Of a stretch of 64,000 nt of DNA, positions 57,342 through 64,000 are shown in pieces. Source of the stretch: JADKHK01 sp035439465 (GTDB taxonomy: Bacteria > Pseudomonadota > Gammaproteobacteria > Xanthomonadales > Ahniellaceae); contig JBGASK010000002.1 in NCBI GenBank assembly GCA_044229785.1, forward strand, positions 1 through 64,000, read 5' to 3'. A program made the position numbers and the translations under genes. The notes under the pieces are model-generated. The model searched no databases. It was given only the letters and a program-made list of their open reading frames with translations, and had not been told where the DNA came from. How positions within the stretch are numbered: position 1 is the stretch's first letter; every line of letters starts with the position of its first letter.

Positions 57342-60205
57342 GCGAGGCCTCGGACTGGGCGCGCGTCAAGGCGTTGTTCCAACGCGCCCTCGACCTGGAC
57401 GAGGATCGCCGCGATGCCTATGTCGTCGCGGAATGCGACGGCGACGACGACATGCTGCAGGAAGTCCGATCGATGCTGGCGGCACATGCGAGCCATGCGA
57501 CGCTGCTGCAAGGCGAAGCCAGGGAAGTGTTCGATGCGCCGGCCATCGACCATGACGTGTTGCCGGCATTCATCGGGCCATTCAAGCCGGTGGCGCGCAT
57601 CGGCCGAGGCGGCATGGGCGTTGTCTACCGTGCAGAACGGGACATCGACGGCGGCACCCAGACCGTGGCGTTGAAGCTGATTGCTGCCGGCTTCAGCGAG
57701 CGCGCACTGGTCCGACGCTTCGAGCGCGAGCGCTCGATCCTTGCCCGATTGCAACACCCGCACATCGCGCATTTCATCGACGGCGGCATGACCGCAGACG
57801 GTTCTCCGTGGCTGGCGATGCAGTACATCGACGGCCATGACCTGCTGCGCTGGTGCGACACGCACCGGCTCAGGCTGCGCGAACGCGTGGCGTTGTTCCT
57901 GCAGGTGCTCGACGCGGTCGGCTTCGCGCATCGCAATCTCGTCGTGCATCGCGACATCAAGCCATCGAACATTCTGGTCGACGCGAACGGGCACGTGCGG
58001 CTGCTCGACTTCGGCATCGCCAAACTGCTCGACGATGTGGCCGATCCGGCCCTGACCGGCACCGCCGCGGCTCCGATGACGCCTGAATACGCCGCGCCGG
58101 AGCAGATCCTCGGCGGGAGCGTCAGCACCGCCACCGATGTGCATGCCCTGGGCATTGTTCTCTTCGAGCTGATGTGCGGGCGGCTGCCCTATGTGATCGG
58201 CAGCGGTCGGCATGTCGCCGCCGCCATCTGCGAACAGGAACCGCAGGGCCTGCGTCAGGCTTTGTCACGCCGCGGCGAAGCGTCGTCGCGGCGAAATGCC
58301 GACCCGGTCGACATCGCCCGCCAACGCGCCGTGTCGGTGCAGGAGTTGCGCCGTACCTTCGATCGCGATCTGGAACAGATCATTGCCGCCGCCATCGCGC
58401 GTGCGCCCGAGGAACGCTACGGCAGCGCCGAAGCCTTCGCCGAGGACTTGCGCGCGTGGCTCGACGATCGCCCCTTGCGCTCGCGGCCTGCGGGCTGGCG
58501 CGAACGCGGGCGCAAGTTCGCGCGACGCCATCGCGTCGGCGTCGCGGTCTCGGCGGCACTGATCGCCGTGGCCATGACCGGCATCGCGGCGACGCTGTGG
58601 CAGGCCGAGCGCGCCAAGGCGCAAGCTCTGCGTGCCGATGCCGCGCGCCGCGTGCTGACCGAACTGTTCCAGGCCGCGGACCCGCAGGCGATGGACGGCC
58701 GTGCCCTGACCGCGCGCGAACTCGTCGATCAGGGCGCAGCGCGCCTGCGCGACGACGCCGGCATCGACGGCGACTTGCGTGCATCGCTGCTGACCGACCT
58801 CGGCGTCGTCTATCACAGCCTGGGCGAATTGAAGCCGGCACGCGCGTTGTTCGACGACATCGCGACGATGTCCGGCCTCGGCGACGATACGCTTCGACGT
58901 GCACTGAAGGAACAGGCCCGCGTGCTGATCGCCGATAGCGACTATGTCGGCGCCGAGCATGTTGCCGAGCATCTGGACGGCATGCTGGCCAACCTGCCGA
59001 CCGACGATCCGTCGCGCATCGAAGCGACCTTGTTGCGCGCCGAACTCGACTTCGAACAGCGGCGCATCGAACAGGCGATCGCAACCGTCGAGTCATTGCT
59101 GGCCCATTGGCAGGGCGGACATGAGCGACTGCAACTTCGCGCGGACGCCCGATACCTGCTCGCCGAAGCGCGAGCGGAGCAACGCCGGTACGACGTCGCG
59201 CTGACCTTGTTGCGTGACGCGCTTTCCGACTACGAGGCCAGCGGCGCCAGCGCCTCGACGCTGACCAGCACCCGCCACGAAATCGCGCGCACGCTGGGCG
59301 CGCTGAACAGATTCGACGAAGCGCTGCCGGCCTTCCGGCGCGTGCTCGCCGAGCATACCCGTGTCTTCGGCGCCGACCACCCGCTCAGCCTCAGCACCAA
59401 GGGCGAAATCGCCGATCTTCTCAAGCGCATGCATCGATTCGACGAGGCCTCGCGCGTGTTCGAGGAGGTGATCGAGAGCAAACGCCGGACGCTCGGTCCC
59501 GACCACGACGATCTTGCCGTCGCGCTGTTCAACTACGGCAGCCTGCGCTACGTCCGCGACGAGTTTCACGAGGCCCGGCCCTATTTCGAGGAAGCGGCCA
59601 GGATATGGGCCGCGAAATTCGGCGTCGATGGCGATCGCAGCCTGATCGCGCGCGACGCGCTTGCCTCGATCCGGGCCGAAACCGGCGACATCGCCACCGC
59701 CCTCGCGGACATGGCGAGCGTCGTCGCGGCCAGGGAAGCACAAGGCGAAACCGATCCGTTGGCTGCTTCGCTGAACTCGTACGGCGTCGTGCTCGATCGC
59801 GCTGGACGACTGCCGGAAAGCTGCGCGCAGTTCCGTCGCTCGATCGCGATCACCACGAAGAATTTCCCGGATCAACCCGGCCAGGCGAGATGGACACGCG
59901 CCCTGCTCGGTCGCTGTTTGCGCCGGAGCGGTTTGCTGGCGGATGCGGAATCCGAATTGCGCTGGGCGCGCGCGAGTTTTCTTGCGCAGCCGATCGAACC
60001 CGGTCCGCGCGTCGCGTTCATCGACATGGAGCTGGCGCGCACGCTCCGTGCGACGAACGCTGACGGCAGGGAAATCGCGTCGCTTTACGAGGAAGCGCTA
60101 CGCCTGCGGCGCTCCAAGCTTGACCCCGAGCACCCGAAGATCCTGGAATCGGAGAACGAAGGCGCGGCCTTCGGGCGCGGCGAGGCGCTGCCCGAAGGGG
60201 TTTAG
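57338..60205 (+). CDS. Ser/Thr protein kinase with TPR domain, partner of ECF sigma
   Basis: A 955-residue Hanks-type kinase. An N-terminal lead of about 80 residues precedes the Gly loop GRGGMG (89-94). Catalytic Lys113 (VALKLI), HRDIKPSN (HRD 204-206) and DFG (224-226) are intact. One membrane span near 397-415 (VAVSAALIAVAMTGIAATLW) precedes about 540 residues of TPR-like repeats (FDEALPAFRRVLAEHTRVFGADHPLSL and similar). The pair recalls ECF43-type modules, where the kinase phosphorylates and activates the sigma. The signal sensed by the TPR part is unknown. Confidence 0.92.
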   Translation: MSEASDWARVKALFQRALDLDEDRRDAYVVAECDGDDDMLQEVRSMLAAHASHATLLQGEAREVFDAPAIDHDVLPAFIGPFKPVARIGRGGMGVVYRAERDIDGGTQTVALKLIAAGFSERALVRRFERERSILARLQHPHIAHFIDGGMTADGSPWLAMQYIDGHDLLRWCDTHRLRLRERVALFLQVLDAVGFAHRNLVVHRDIKPSNILVDANGHVRLLDFGIAKLLDDVADPALTGTAAAPMTPEYAAPEQILGGSVSTATDVHALGIVLFELMCGRLPYVIGSGRHVAAAICEQEPQGLRQALSRRGEASSRRNADPVDIARQRAVSVQELRRTFDRDLEQIIAAAIARAPEERYGSAEAFAEDLRAWLDDRPLRSRPAGWRERGRKFARRHRVGVAVSAALIAVAMTGIAATLWQAERAKAQALRADAARRVLTELFQAADPQAMDGRALTARELVDQGAARLRDDAGIDGDLRASLLTDLGVVYHSLGELKPARALFDDIATMSGLGDDTLRRALKEQARVLIADSDYVGAEHVAEHLDGMLANLPTDDPSRIEATLLRAELDFEQRRIEQAIATVESLLAHWQGGHERLQLRADARYLLAEARAEQRRYDVALTLLRDALSDYEASGASASTLTSTRHEIARTLGALNRFDEALPAFRRVLAEHTRVFGADHPLSLSTKGEIADLLKRMHRFDEASRVFEEVIESKRRTLGPDHDDLAVALFNYGSLRYVRDEFHEARPYFEEAARIWAAKFGVDGDRSLIARDALASIRAETGDIATALADMASVVAAREAQGETDPLAASLNSYGVVLDRAGRLPESCAQFRRSIAITTKNFPDQPGQARWTRALLGRCLRRSGLLADAESELRWARASFLAQPIEPGPRVAFIDMELARTLRATNADGREIASLYEEALRLRRSKLDPEHPKILESENEGAAFGRGEALPEGV

Positions 60206-60219
60206 CGCTGTGCCGAACG

Positions 60220-60245
60220 CCCTTCGACAGGCTCAGGGCGAACGG
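60220..60245. repeat. Dispersed repeat of the CTTCGACAGGCTCAG type
   Basis: CCCTTCGACAGGCTCAGGGC followed by GAACGG, in the gap between the convergent kinase and idh genes. The same string is known as a dispersed intergenic repeat in many bacteria. Only one copy was seen in this window. Confidence 0.4.
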
Positions 60246-60272
60246 AGGATCGGGGCGAACGGCCGGCTCGAA

Positions 60273-61277
60273 TCAGAGGCGGGAGATGATCGCGTCGGCA
60301 AACGAACTCGTGGTGCCGTCGCCGCCGAGGTCGCGCGTGACGCGATCCTTGGCCGCCATGGTCTGGCGGATGGCAGCGCGCAGCTTCGCCGCCTTGTCGA
60401 CCATCGCGAAGTGATCGAGCATCTGCGCCGCGCCGAGCAGCAGCGCGACCGGATTGGCGATGCCCTGCCCCGCGATGTCCGGCGCCGAGCCATGCACGGC
60501 CTCGAAGATCGCGGCGTCGGTGCCGATGTTCGCGCCCGGCGCCAAGCCCAGGCCGCCGACCAGGCCCGCGCACAGGTCCGAGATGATGTCGCCGAACAGG
60601 TTGGTGGTGACAATCACGTCGAACTGGTGCGGATTCATCACCAGCTGCATGCAGCAGTTGTCGACGATCATCTCGGTCATCTGGATGTCCGGATACTCCG
60701 CGGCCACTTCGCGGGCCACGCGCAGGAACAGGCCCGAAGTCGACTTCAGGATGTTCGCCTTGTGCACGACGGTGACCTTCTTGCGCCCGACCTTGCGCGC
60801 CAGATCGAAGGCGTAGCGGGCGATGCGTTCGGACCCGCGACGCGTGACCTTCTGCGTCAGCGTCGCCACCTGGCCGTCGGCCGACAGCGCCTGGCCTTCG
60901 CCGATGTAGGCGCCCTCGGTGTTCTCGCGCACGGTGATCAGATCGATGTTCTCGTAGCGCGACTTGGTGCCCGGGAAGCTGATCGCCGGACGCACGTTGG
61001 CGTACAGATCGAAGCGCTTGCGCAGTTCGACATTGATCGACGAAAACCCTTCGCCCACCGGCGTGGTCAGCGGACTCTTCAGCGCCACGCGATGCTTCGC
61101 GATGGCTTCGAGCGTATGTTCGGGCAACAAGGTGCCGTGCTTTTCCAGCGCCTCGAGGCCGGCCTCGACGAACTCGTACTGGAAACCGCATTGCAGCGCA
61201 TCGAGCACGCGCAGGGTCGCGTCCATGATCTCGGGGCCGATGCCGTCGCCGCGGATCACCGCAATCGTGTGTGTCAT
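60273..61277 (-). CDS. NAD-type isocitrate dehydrogenase
   Basis: A 334-residue beta-decarboxylating dehydrogenase. It begins TIAVIRGDGIGPEIMDATL. The substrate-binding segment is SINVELRKRFDLYANVRP, followed by IDLITVRENTEGAYIGEGQ. The metal-binding FGDIISDLCAGLVGGLGLAPG and the cofactor region FEAVHGSAPDIAGQGIANP also match. This is the short NAD-dependent isocitrate dehydrogenase group found in xanthomonads, of the citric acid cycle. Homoisocitrate or isopropylmalate dehydrogenase are less likely alternatives. The start at MTHTIAV has GGAAG upstream. Confidence 0.88.
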   Translation of the reverse strand: MTHTIAVIRGDGIGPEIMDATLRVLDALQCGFQYEFVEAGLEALEKHGTLLPEHTLEAIAKHRVALKSPLTTPVGEGFSSINVELRKRFDLYANVRPAISFPGTKSRYENIDLITVRENTEGAYIGEGQALSADGQVATLTQKVTRRGSERIARYAFDLARKVGRKKVTVVHKANILKSTSGLFLRVAREVAAEYPDIQMTEMIVDNCCMQLVMNPHQFDVIVTTNLFGDIISDLCAGLVGGLGLAPGANIGTDAAIFEAVHGSAPDIAGQGIANPVALLLGAAQMLDHFAMVDKAAKLRAAIRQTMAAKDRVTRDLGGDGTTSSFADAIISRL

Positions 61278-61343
61278 GGGAATTCTTCCGGAAAGGTCGA
61301 CCAAACGGGCCGCGTCAGCCCGCCATTATCCCGGCCGGCCGCG

Positions 61344-61742
61344 TCAAACGCCAGAATCGGCGGCTTCCGCCTGCGTTTCGAGCTGGTCGAGGAAATCCAC
61401 GGCCCGGCGCAGGTGCGGGATGACGATGGAGCCGCCGACGACCAAACCGACGCTGAACGCCTCGAAGAATTCGTCGCGGTTGACGCCGACTTCCTTGCAC
61501 TGCGCCACGTGGTAGCTGATGCAGTCGTCGCAGCGCAGCACCATCGACGCGACCAGGCCGAGAAGTTCCTTGGTCTTCACGTCGAGCGCGCCCGGCTTGT
61601 AGGTCTGGGTGTCGAGCGCGAAAAAGCGGCGCACGACCTGGTTGTCCTCGGCCAGGATGCGTTCGTTCATGCGCTTGCGGAAATCGCTGAAGGCCTTGAC
61701 GCGGTCGTCGCCGGCGTCGCTTACGGGGTGGTCGTGAGCCAT
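61344..61742 (-). CDS. Carboxymuconolactone decarboxylase (AhpD-like) family protein
   Basis: A 132-residue helical protein. The AhpD-like CxxC pair is in VLRCDDCISYHVAQC, preceded by LDVKTKELLGLVASMV. Such proteins act as disulfide reductants in peroxide defence. Its start lies 22 bases inside the glutaredoxin gene, so the two are coupled; the neighbouring redox and sulfur-relay genes agree with a thiol-based role. Confidence 0.88.
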   Translation of the reverse strand: MAHDHPVSDAGDDRVKAFSDFRKRMNERILAEDNQVVRRFFALDTQTYKPGALDVKTKELLGLVASMVLRCDDCISYHVAQCKEVGVNRDEFFEAFSVGLVVGGSIVIPHLRRAVDFLDQLETQAEAADSGV

Positions 61743-61984
61743 GAATCCAGTTCTCCGTTGCGGTGCAGTTGCATGAGTTCATCGTAGCCGCCGACGTGCC
61801 GATCGTTGATGAAGATCTGCGGCACGGTACGGCGGCCATGGCTGCGCGCGAGCATGGTCTCGAATTCGGCGCGGTCGCGGTCGACGCGGATCTCGGCATA
61901 CGCGAGCCCGCGGCTGGCGAGGAAATTCTTGGCCGCCACGCAATACGGACACATCGCGGTGGAATACATCAGGATCGCGCTCAT
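61721..61984 (-). CDS. Glutaredoxin, dithiol class
   Basis: An 87-residue glutaredoxin with the active site CPYC near residues 12-15 (YSTAMCPYCVAAKNFL). The glutathione site includes RRTVPQIFINDRHVGGYDEL. It reduces disulfides using glutathione, as GrxC does. The start at MSAILMYS overlaps the tusE stop by 4 bases. It links the tus sulfur-relay genes and the AhpD-like gene. Confidence 0.93.
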   Translation of the reverse strand: MSAILMYSTAMCPYCVAAKNFLASRGLAYAEIRVDRDRAEFETMLARSHGRRTVPQIFINDRHVGGYDELMQLHRNGELDSWLTTTP

Positions 61985-62322
61985 ATGCAGCTCACAGGTT
62001 TGGGCAGGCCGGCGTAGCGACAAGCCTGCCTGGCCGGGCCATCCGGAAACAATCGATACAGATAGCGGCTGCTGGCCTTGTCCGGGCCGAACTGGCGGCC
62101 AACCTCTTTCACCAGCAGGCGCATGGGCGGCGCGATGCGGAATTCGGCGTAGTGACGACGCAACAGATTCAGCACATCCCAGTGCGCTGCGGTCAGGGCG
62201 ATGGCGTCCTGCGCGGCCAGATGCTCGGCCAAGGGGGCGCTCCAGTCGCTCTCGCGCCGCAGGTAGCCGCGTTCGTCCAGTTCGATGCGACGCCCCTCGA
62301 AGTCGATCGCGCTTCCGCTCAT
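61981..62322 (-). CDS. tusE: Sulfur relay protein TusE (DsrC family)
   Basis: A 113-residue DsrC-type protein that takes persulfide sulfur from TusBCD and hands it to MnmA for 2-thiouridine in tRNA. It ends CRYAGLPKPVSCI, with the penultimate catalytic Cys and the second upstream Cys of the family. GYLRRESDWSAPLAEHLA and ALTAAHWDVLNLLRRHY are the family blocks. The start at MSGSAIDF overlaps the tusB stop by 4 bases. Confidence 0.93.
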   Translation of the reverse strand: MSGSAIDFEGRRIELDERGYLRRESDWSAPLAEHLAAQDAIALTAAHWDVLNLLRRHYAEFRIAPPMRLLVKEVGRQFGPDKASSRYLYRLFPDGPARQACRYAGLPKPVSCI

Positions 62323-62618
62323 GCCCAGCACACCTGCCGCGTCGTGCGCGCGGCCAGCGCAACGAAGCCGGCTTCATCGACGGGCACGAACGCGCGGATG
62401 CGGACCGGATCGAGCCCGCGTCGCAACAGATCGCCCATCAACACGCGGGCATCGACGCCGTCGGGCACGCACACGTCGTCCGCAAGCGCCGCGCGGACGC
62501 CGTCCTGCATCAACAGCAGCACGTCGCCCGGGCGCAGCATCGACAGGACGAGGGCCAGCGCCTCGCCGTCCCGCGGCGCGCGCACGACACAATGCAAGGT
62601 GTCAGAACGCGAGGACAT
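62319..62618 (-). CDS. tusB: Sulfur relay protein TusB (DsrH family)
   Basis: A 99-residue protein in the third position of the tusDCB set. It has the DsrH-type LRPGDVLLLMQDGVRAAL. TusB forms the (TusBCD)2 complex. The start MSSRSDTLHC lies 17 bases inside tusC. No other frame in the region is plausible. Confidence 0.87.
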   Translation of the reverse strand: MSSRSDTLHCVVRAPRDGEALALVLSMLRPGDVLLLMQDGVRAALADDVCVPDGVDARVLMGDLLRRGLDPVRIRAFVPVDEAGFVALAARTTRQVCWA

Positions 62619-62946
62619 GGTCCGCCTCCGCCAGCCAGTTCGCGAGATCGCCACGCTCGACCTGTTCGATATTCTGCAATTGCGGCGCCAATCCGCGCGC
62701 TGCAAGACATTCGCCGCTCGCCAGCATCCGGCTTGCGCCGTGGTGAGCGAGCGCGGCGATCATGCGATGGCGTTGCGCGCGCTCGTCGCCCTGGTCGGCG
62801 CCGGCCAGCAATTCGACGCCGGCCCCGACGAATCCGACCTGCAGGTCGTGCTCGAACGCGAGCACGGCCAGCGCGGCATCGATGCCGGCCTGCGCATCCA
62901 CGCCCCTGCCCGGACCGCGGGAAAACAGCACGGCGACCCGTTTCAT
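62602..62946 (-). CDS. tusC: Sulfur relay protein TusC (DsrF family)
   Basis: A 114-residue protein. It opens MKRVAVLFSRGPGRGVDAQAG and continues with DAALAVLAFEHDLQVGFVGAGVELL, the DsrE/F-like fold. It is the middle subunit of TusBCD. The start overlaps the tusD stop by 4 bases (ATGA) and the 3' end overlaps tusB. Confidence 0.87.
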   Translation of the reverse strand: MKRVAVLFSRGPGRGVDAQAGIDAALAVLAFEHDLQVGFVGAGVELLAGADQGDERAQRHRMIAALAHHGASRMLASGECLAARGLAPQLQNIEQVERGDLANWLAEADHVLAF

Positions 62947-63281
62947 GCGCGGAAACTCACGACGCGATCGACCTCGTCGAGCGCATCGCACCACTGGCCG
63001 AGGCTGCCCGCACGGACAGCGTCGCCGGCCACGACGCCCAAGCGCTCCAGCCAGGTGGCGCAGGCCAGCATCGGCACGTCGTGCTGGCGGGCCAGTGCGA
63101 CCAGGGCGCGCAAGTCGTGGTCGGCCTCGGCGCCGCCACGGGCGCAGCGCACGCCATCGCCATGGAAAAACACCTGCCTCAGCACATGGCCGCCAGCCAG
63201 CGCCGCGGTCGCGAAACCGAGGGCGCTGGCCACGGCCGCACCGGATTCCGGCGAATCCTGGATGAATAGGGAGAAGCGCAT
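62943..63281 (-). CDS. tusD: Sulfur relay protein TusD (DsrE family)
   Basis: A 112-residue protein with the DsrE sequence MRFSLFIQDSPESGAAVASA and GHVLRQVFFHGDGV. The sulfur-carrying Cys is in VPMLACATWLERLGVV. It accepts sulfur from TusA. The ATG at 63281 was used; a GTG two codons earlier (63287) is also possible, and neither has a good ribosome-binding site. It leads the tusDCBE-grx-AhpD-like run. It is divergent from the M48 peptidase, with a 50-base gap. Confidence 0.9.
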   Translation of the reverse strand: MRFSLFIQDSPESGAAVASALGFATAALAGGHVLRQVFFHGDGVRCARGGAEADHDLRALVALARQHDVPMLACATWLERLGVVAGDAVRAGSLGQWCDALDEVDRVVSFRA

Positions 63282-63331
63282 CTGCACGGGCTTAACGGAA
63301 CTCGGGTTAGGCTAGCGGGGTCCGTGGCACC

Positions 63332-64000
63332 ATGAGTCGATCCGTGCGAACCCGTCTGCTTTCCGCGATTATAGCGTTCGCGCTGTGCCTGCCGTTCGCG
63401 CAGGCGCAGAACGTCGAATTGCCCGACATGGGCTCGTCGGCCGGCTCGTTGCTGAGCCCCGAAGAAGAATCGCGCTACGGCGCGCGCATGTTGTACGAAC
63501 TGCGGCGCGTCGACATGGTGCTGGAAGACGCGCTGCTCGACGACTACATCCACGCGCTTGGCTACCGCCTCGTCGCACTGAGCGAGCGTCCGGAACAGGA
63601 ATTCACCTTTTTCGTCGTGCGCTCGGACGAAATCAACGCCTTCGCCGCGCCCGGCGGTTACGTCGGCATCAATGTCGGGCTGATGCACACCGCCGAAAGC
63701 GAAAGCGAAGTGGCGGCAGTGCTGGCGCACGAGGTCGCGCACGTGACGCAGCGGCATCTGGTGCGTGCCTACGAATCGATGCAGAAGGCGACGCTGCCGA
63801 TCGCGCTGGCGATGCTGGGCGCGATCCTGGCGTCGCGCAATTCGTCCGGCGACGGCACCGAAGCCGCCGTCATCGGCGGCATGGGCCTGCTGCAGCAGCA
63901 GGCCATCAACTTCACCCGCCACAACGAATATGAAGCCGATCGCATCGGCATCTTCACGCTCGCCAAGGCCGGCTTCGACCCTGAAGCCATGGCCGGTTTC
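63332..64000 (+). CDS. M48 family periplasmic metalloprotease (BepA-like), N-terminal part
   Basis: The first 223 codons of a zinc protease; the frame is open to the window end. The signal peptide is RLLSAIIAFALCLPFAQAQ-like (VRTRLLSAIIAFALCLPFAQ). The HExxH motif is LAHEVAHVTQRH, and the third-ligand block begins in NEYEADRIG. The N-terminal stretch LSPEEESRYGARMLYELRR fits BepA/YfgC, which helps assemble LptD and degrades misfolded outer-membrane proteins. lptE is in this same window. The C-terminal TPR domain expected for BepA lies beyond the end. Confidence 0.9.
   Translation, partial: MSRSVRTRLLSAIIAFALCLPFAQAQNVELPDMGSSAGSLLSPEEESRYGARMLYELRRVDMVLEDALLDDYIHALGYRLVALSERPEQEFTFFVVRSDEINAFAAPGGYVGINVGLMHTAESESEVAAVLAHEVAHVTQRHLVRAYESMQKATLPIALAMLGAILASRNSSGDGTEAAVIGGMGLLQQQAINFTRHNEYEADRIGIFTLAKAGFDPEAMAGF

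Overview
The window is a high-GC, gene-dense stretch of bacterial chromosome. Gene content and order (leuS-lptE-holA-nadD-rsfS-rlmH-maf-rng-yhdP, yajC-secD-secF, suhB/trmJ, tusDCBE) point to a gammaproteobacterium of the Xanthomonadales/Lysobacterales type. That assignment is inferred from gene order, protein resemblance and repeat style; no rRNA or other phylogenetic marker was analysed. I saw no rRNA, tRNA, CRISPR array, prophage or replication origin. About 61 genes are called; the first and last run off the window ends.

Layout. 0-15 kb: a mixed set holding an M1 metallopeptidase lipoprotein, a HAD hydrolase coupled to a fused alpha/beta E1 dehydrogenase, a c-type cytochrome, a TPR-bearing Ser/Thr kinase with an unrecognised zinc-ribbon-like neighbour, YaeQ, a secreted S9 peptidase, a GST-GNAT pair and a glutaryl-CoA-type acyl-CoA dehydrogenase. 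15-27 kb: one minus-strand run of housekeeping genes (leuS to yhdP) for tRNA charging, LPS and envelope assembly, DNA polymerase III, NAD synthesis, ribosome silencing, rRNA methylation and RNase G. 27-33 kb: an amidohydrolase, a thioredoxin/TPR co-chaperone, a REP-associated tyrosine transposase inside a perfect 20-bp inverted repeat, a secreted propeller-like protein and an alkyltransferase-like DNA repair protein. 33-38 kb: yajC-secDF, bracketed by two different REP-type repeat arrays, then divergent suhB and trmJ. 38-43 kb: a periplasmic PhnD-like binding protein translationally coupled to a membrane GGDEF-EAL protein, meeting ExoD and CorC tail to tail. 44-48 kb: a DUF47-Pit phosphate module behind a Pho-box-like site, an AEC transporter and an M13 metallopeptidase. 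49-55 kb: an MBL/RNA-specificity nuclease, MgtE, a DadA-like oxidoreductase, YehS, an N-formylglutamate amidohydrolase, and a sigma factor with a one-span membrane partner. 55-64 kb: an outer-membrane barrel, an ECF sigma factor coupled to a TPR kinase, NAD-type isocitrate dehydrogenase, a tightly overlapped tusD-tusC-tusB-tusE-glutaredoxin-AhpD-like operon, and the start of an M48 (BepA-like) periplasmic protease.

Working together: several neighbours are joined by ATGA/GTGA overlaps (HAD/E1, GST/GNAT, holA/lptE, PhnD-like/GGDEF-EAL, mgtE/DadA-like, hutG/sigma, ECF/kinase, the tus genes), which suggests translational coupling. The less ordinary parts are the signalling pairs (binding protein with c-di-GMP enzyme; two TPR kinases; two sigma factors), the REP/RAYT repeats, the histone-H1-like tail on RsfS and the C-terminal tail motif of the secreted propeller protein.
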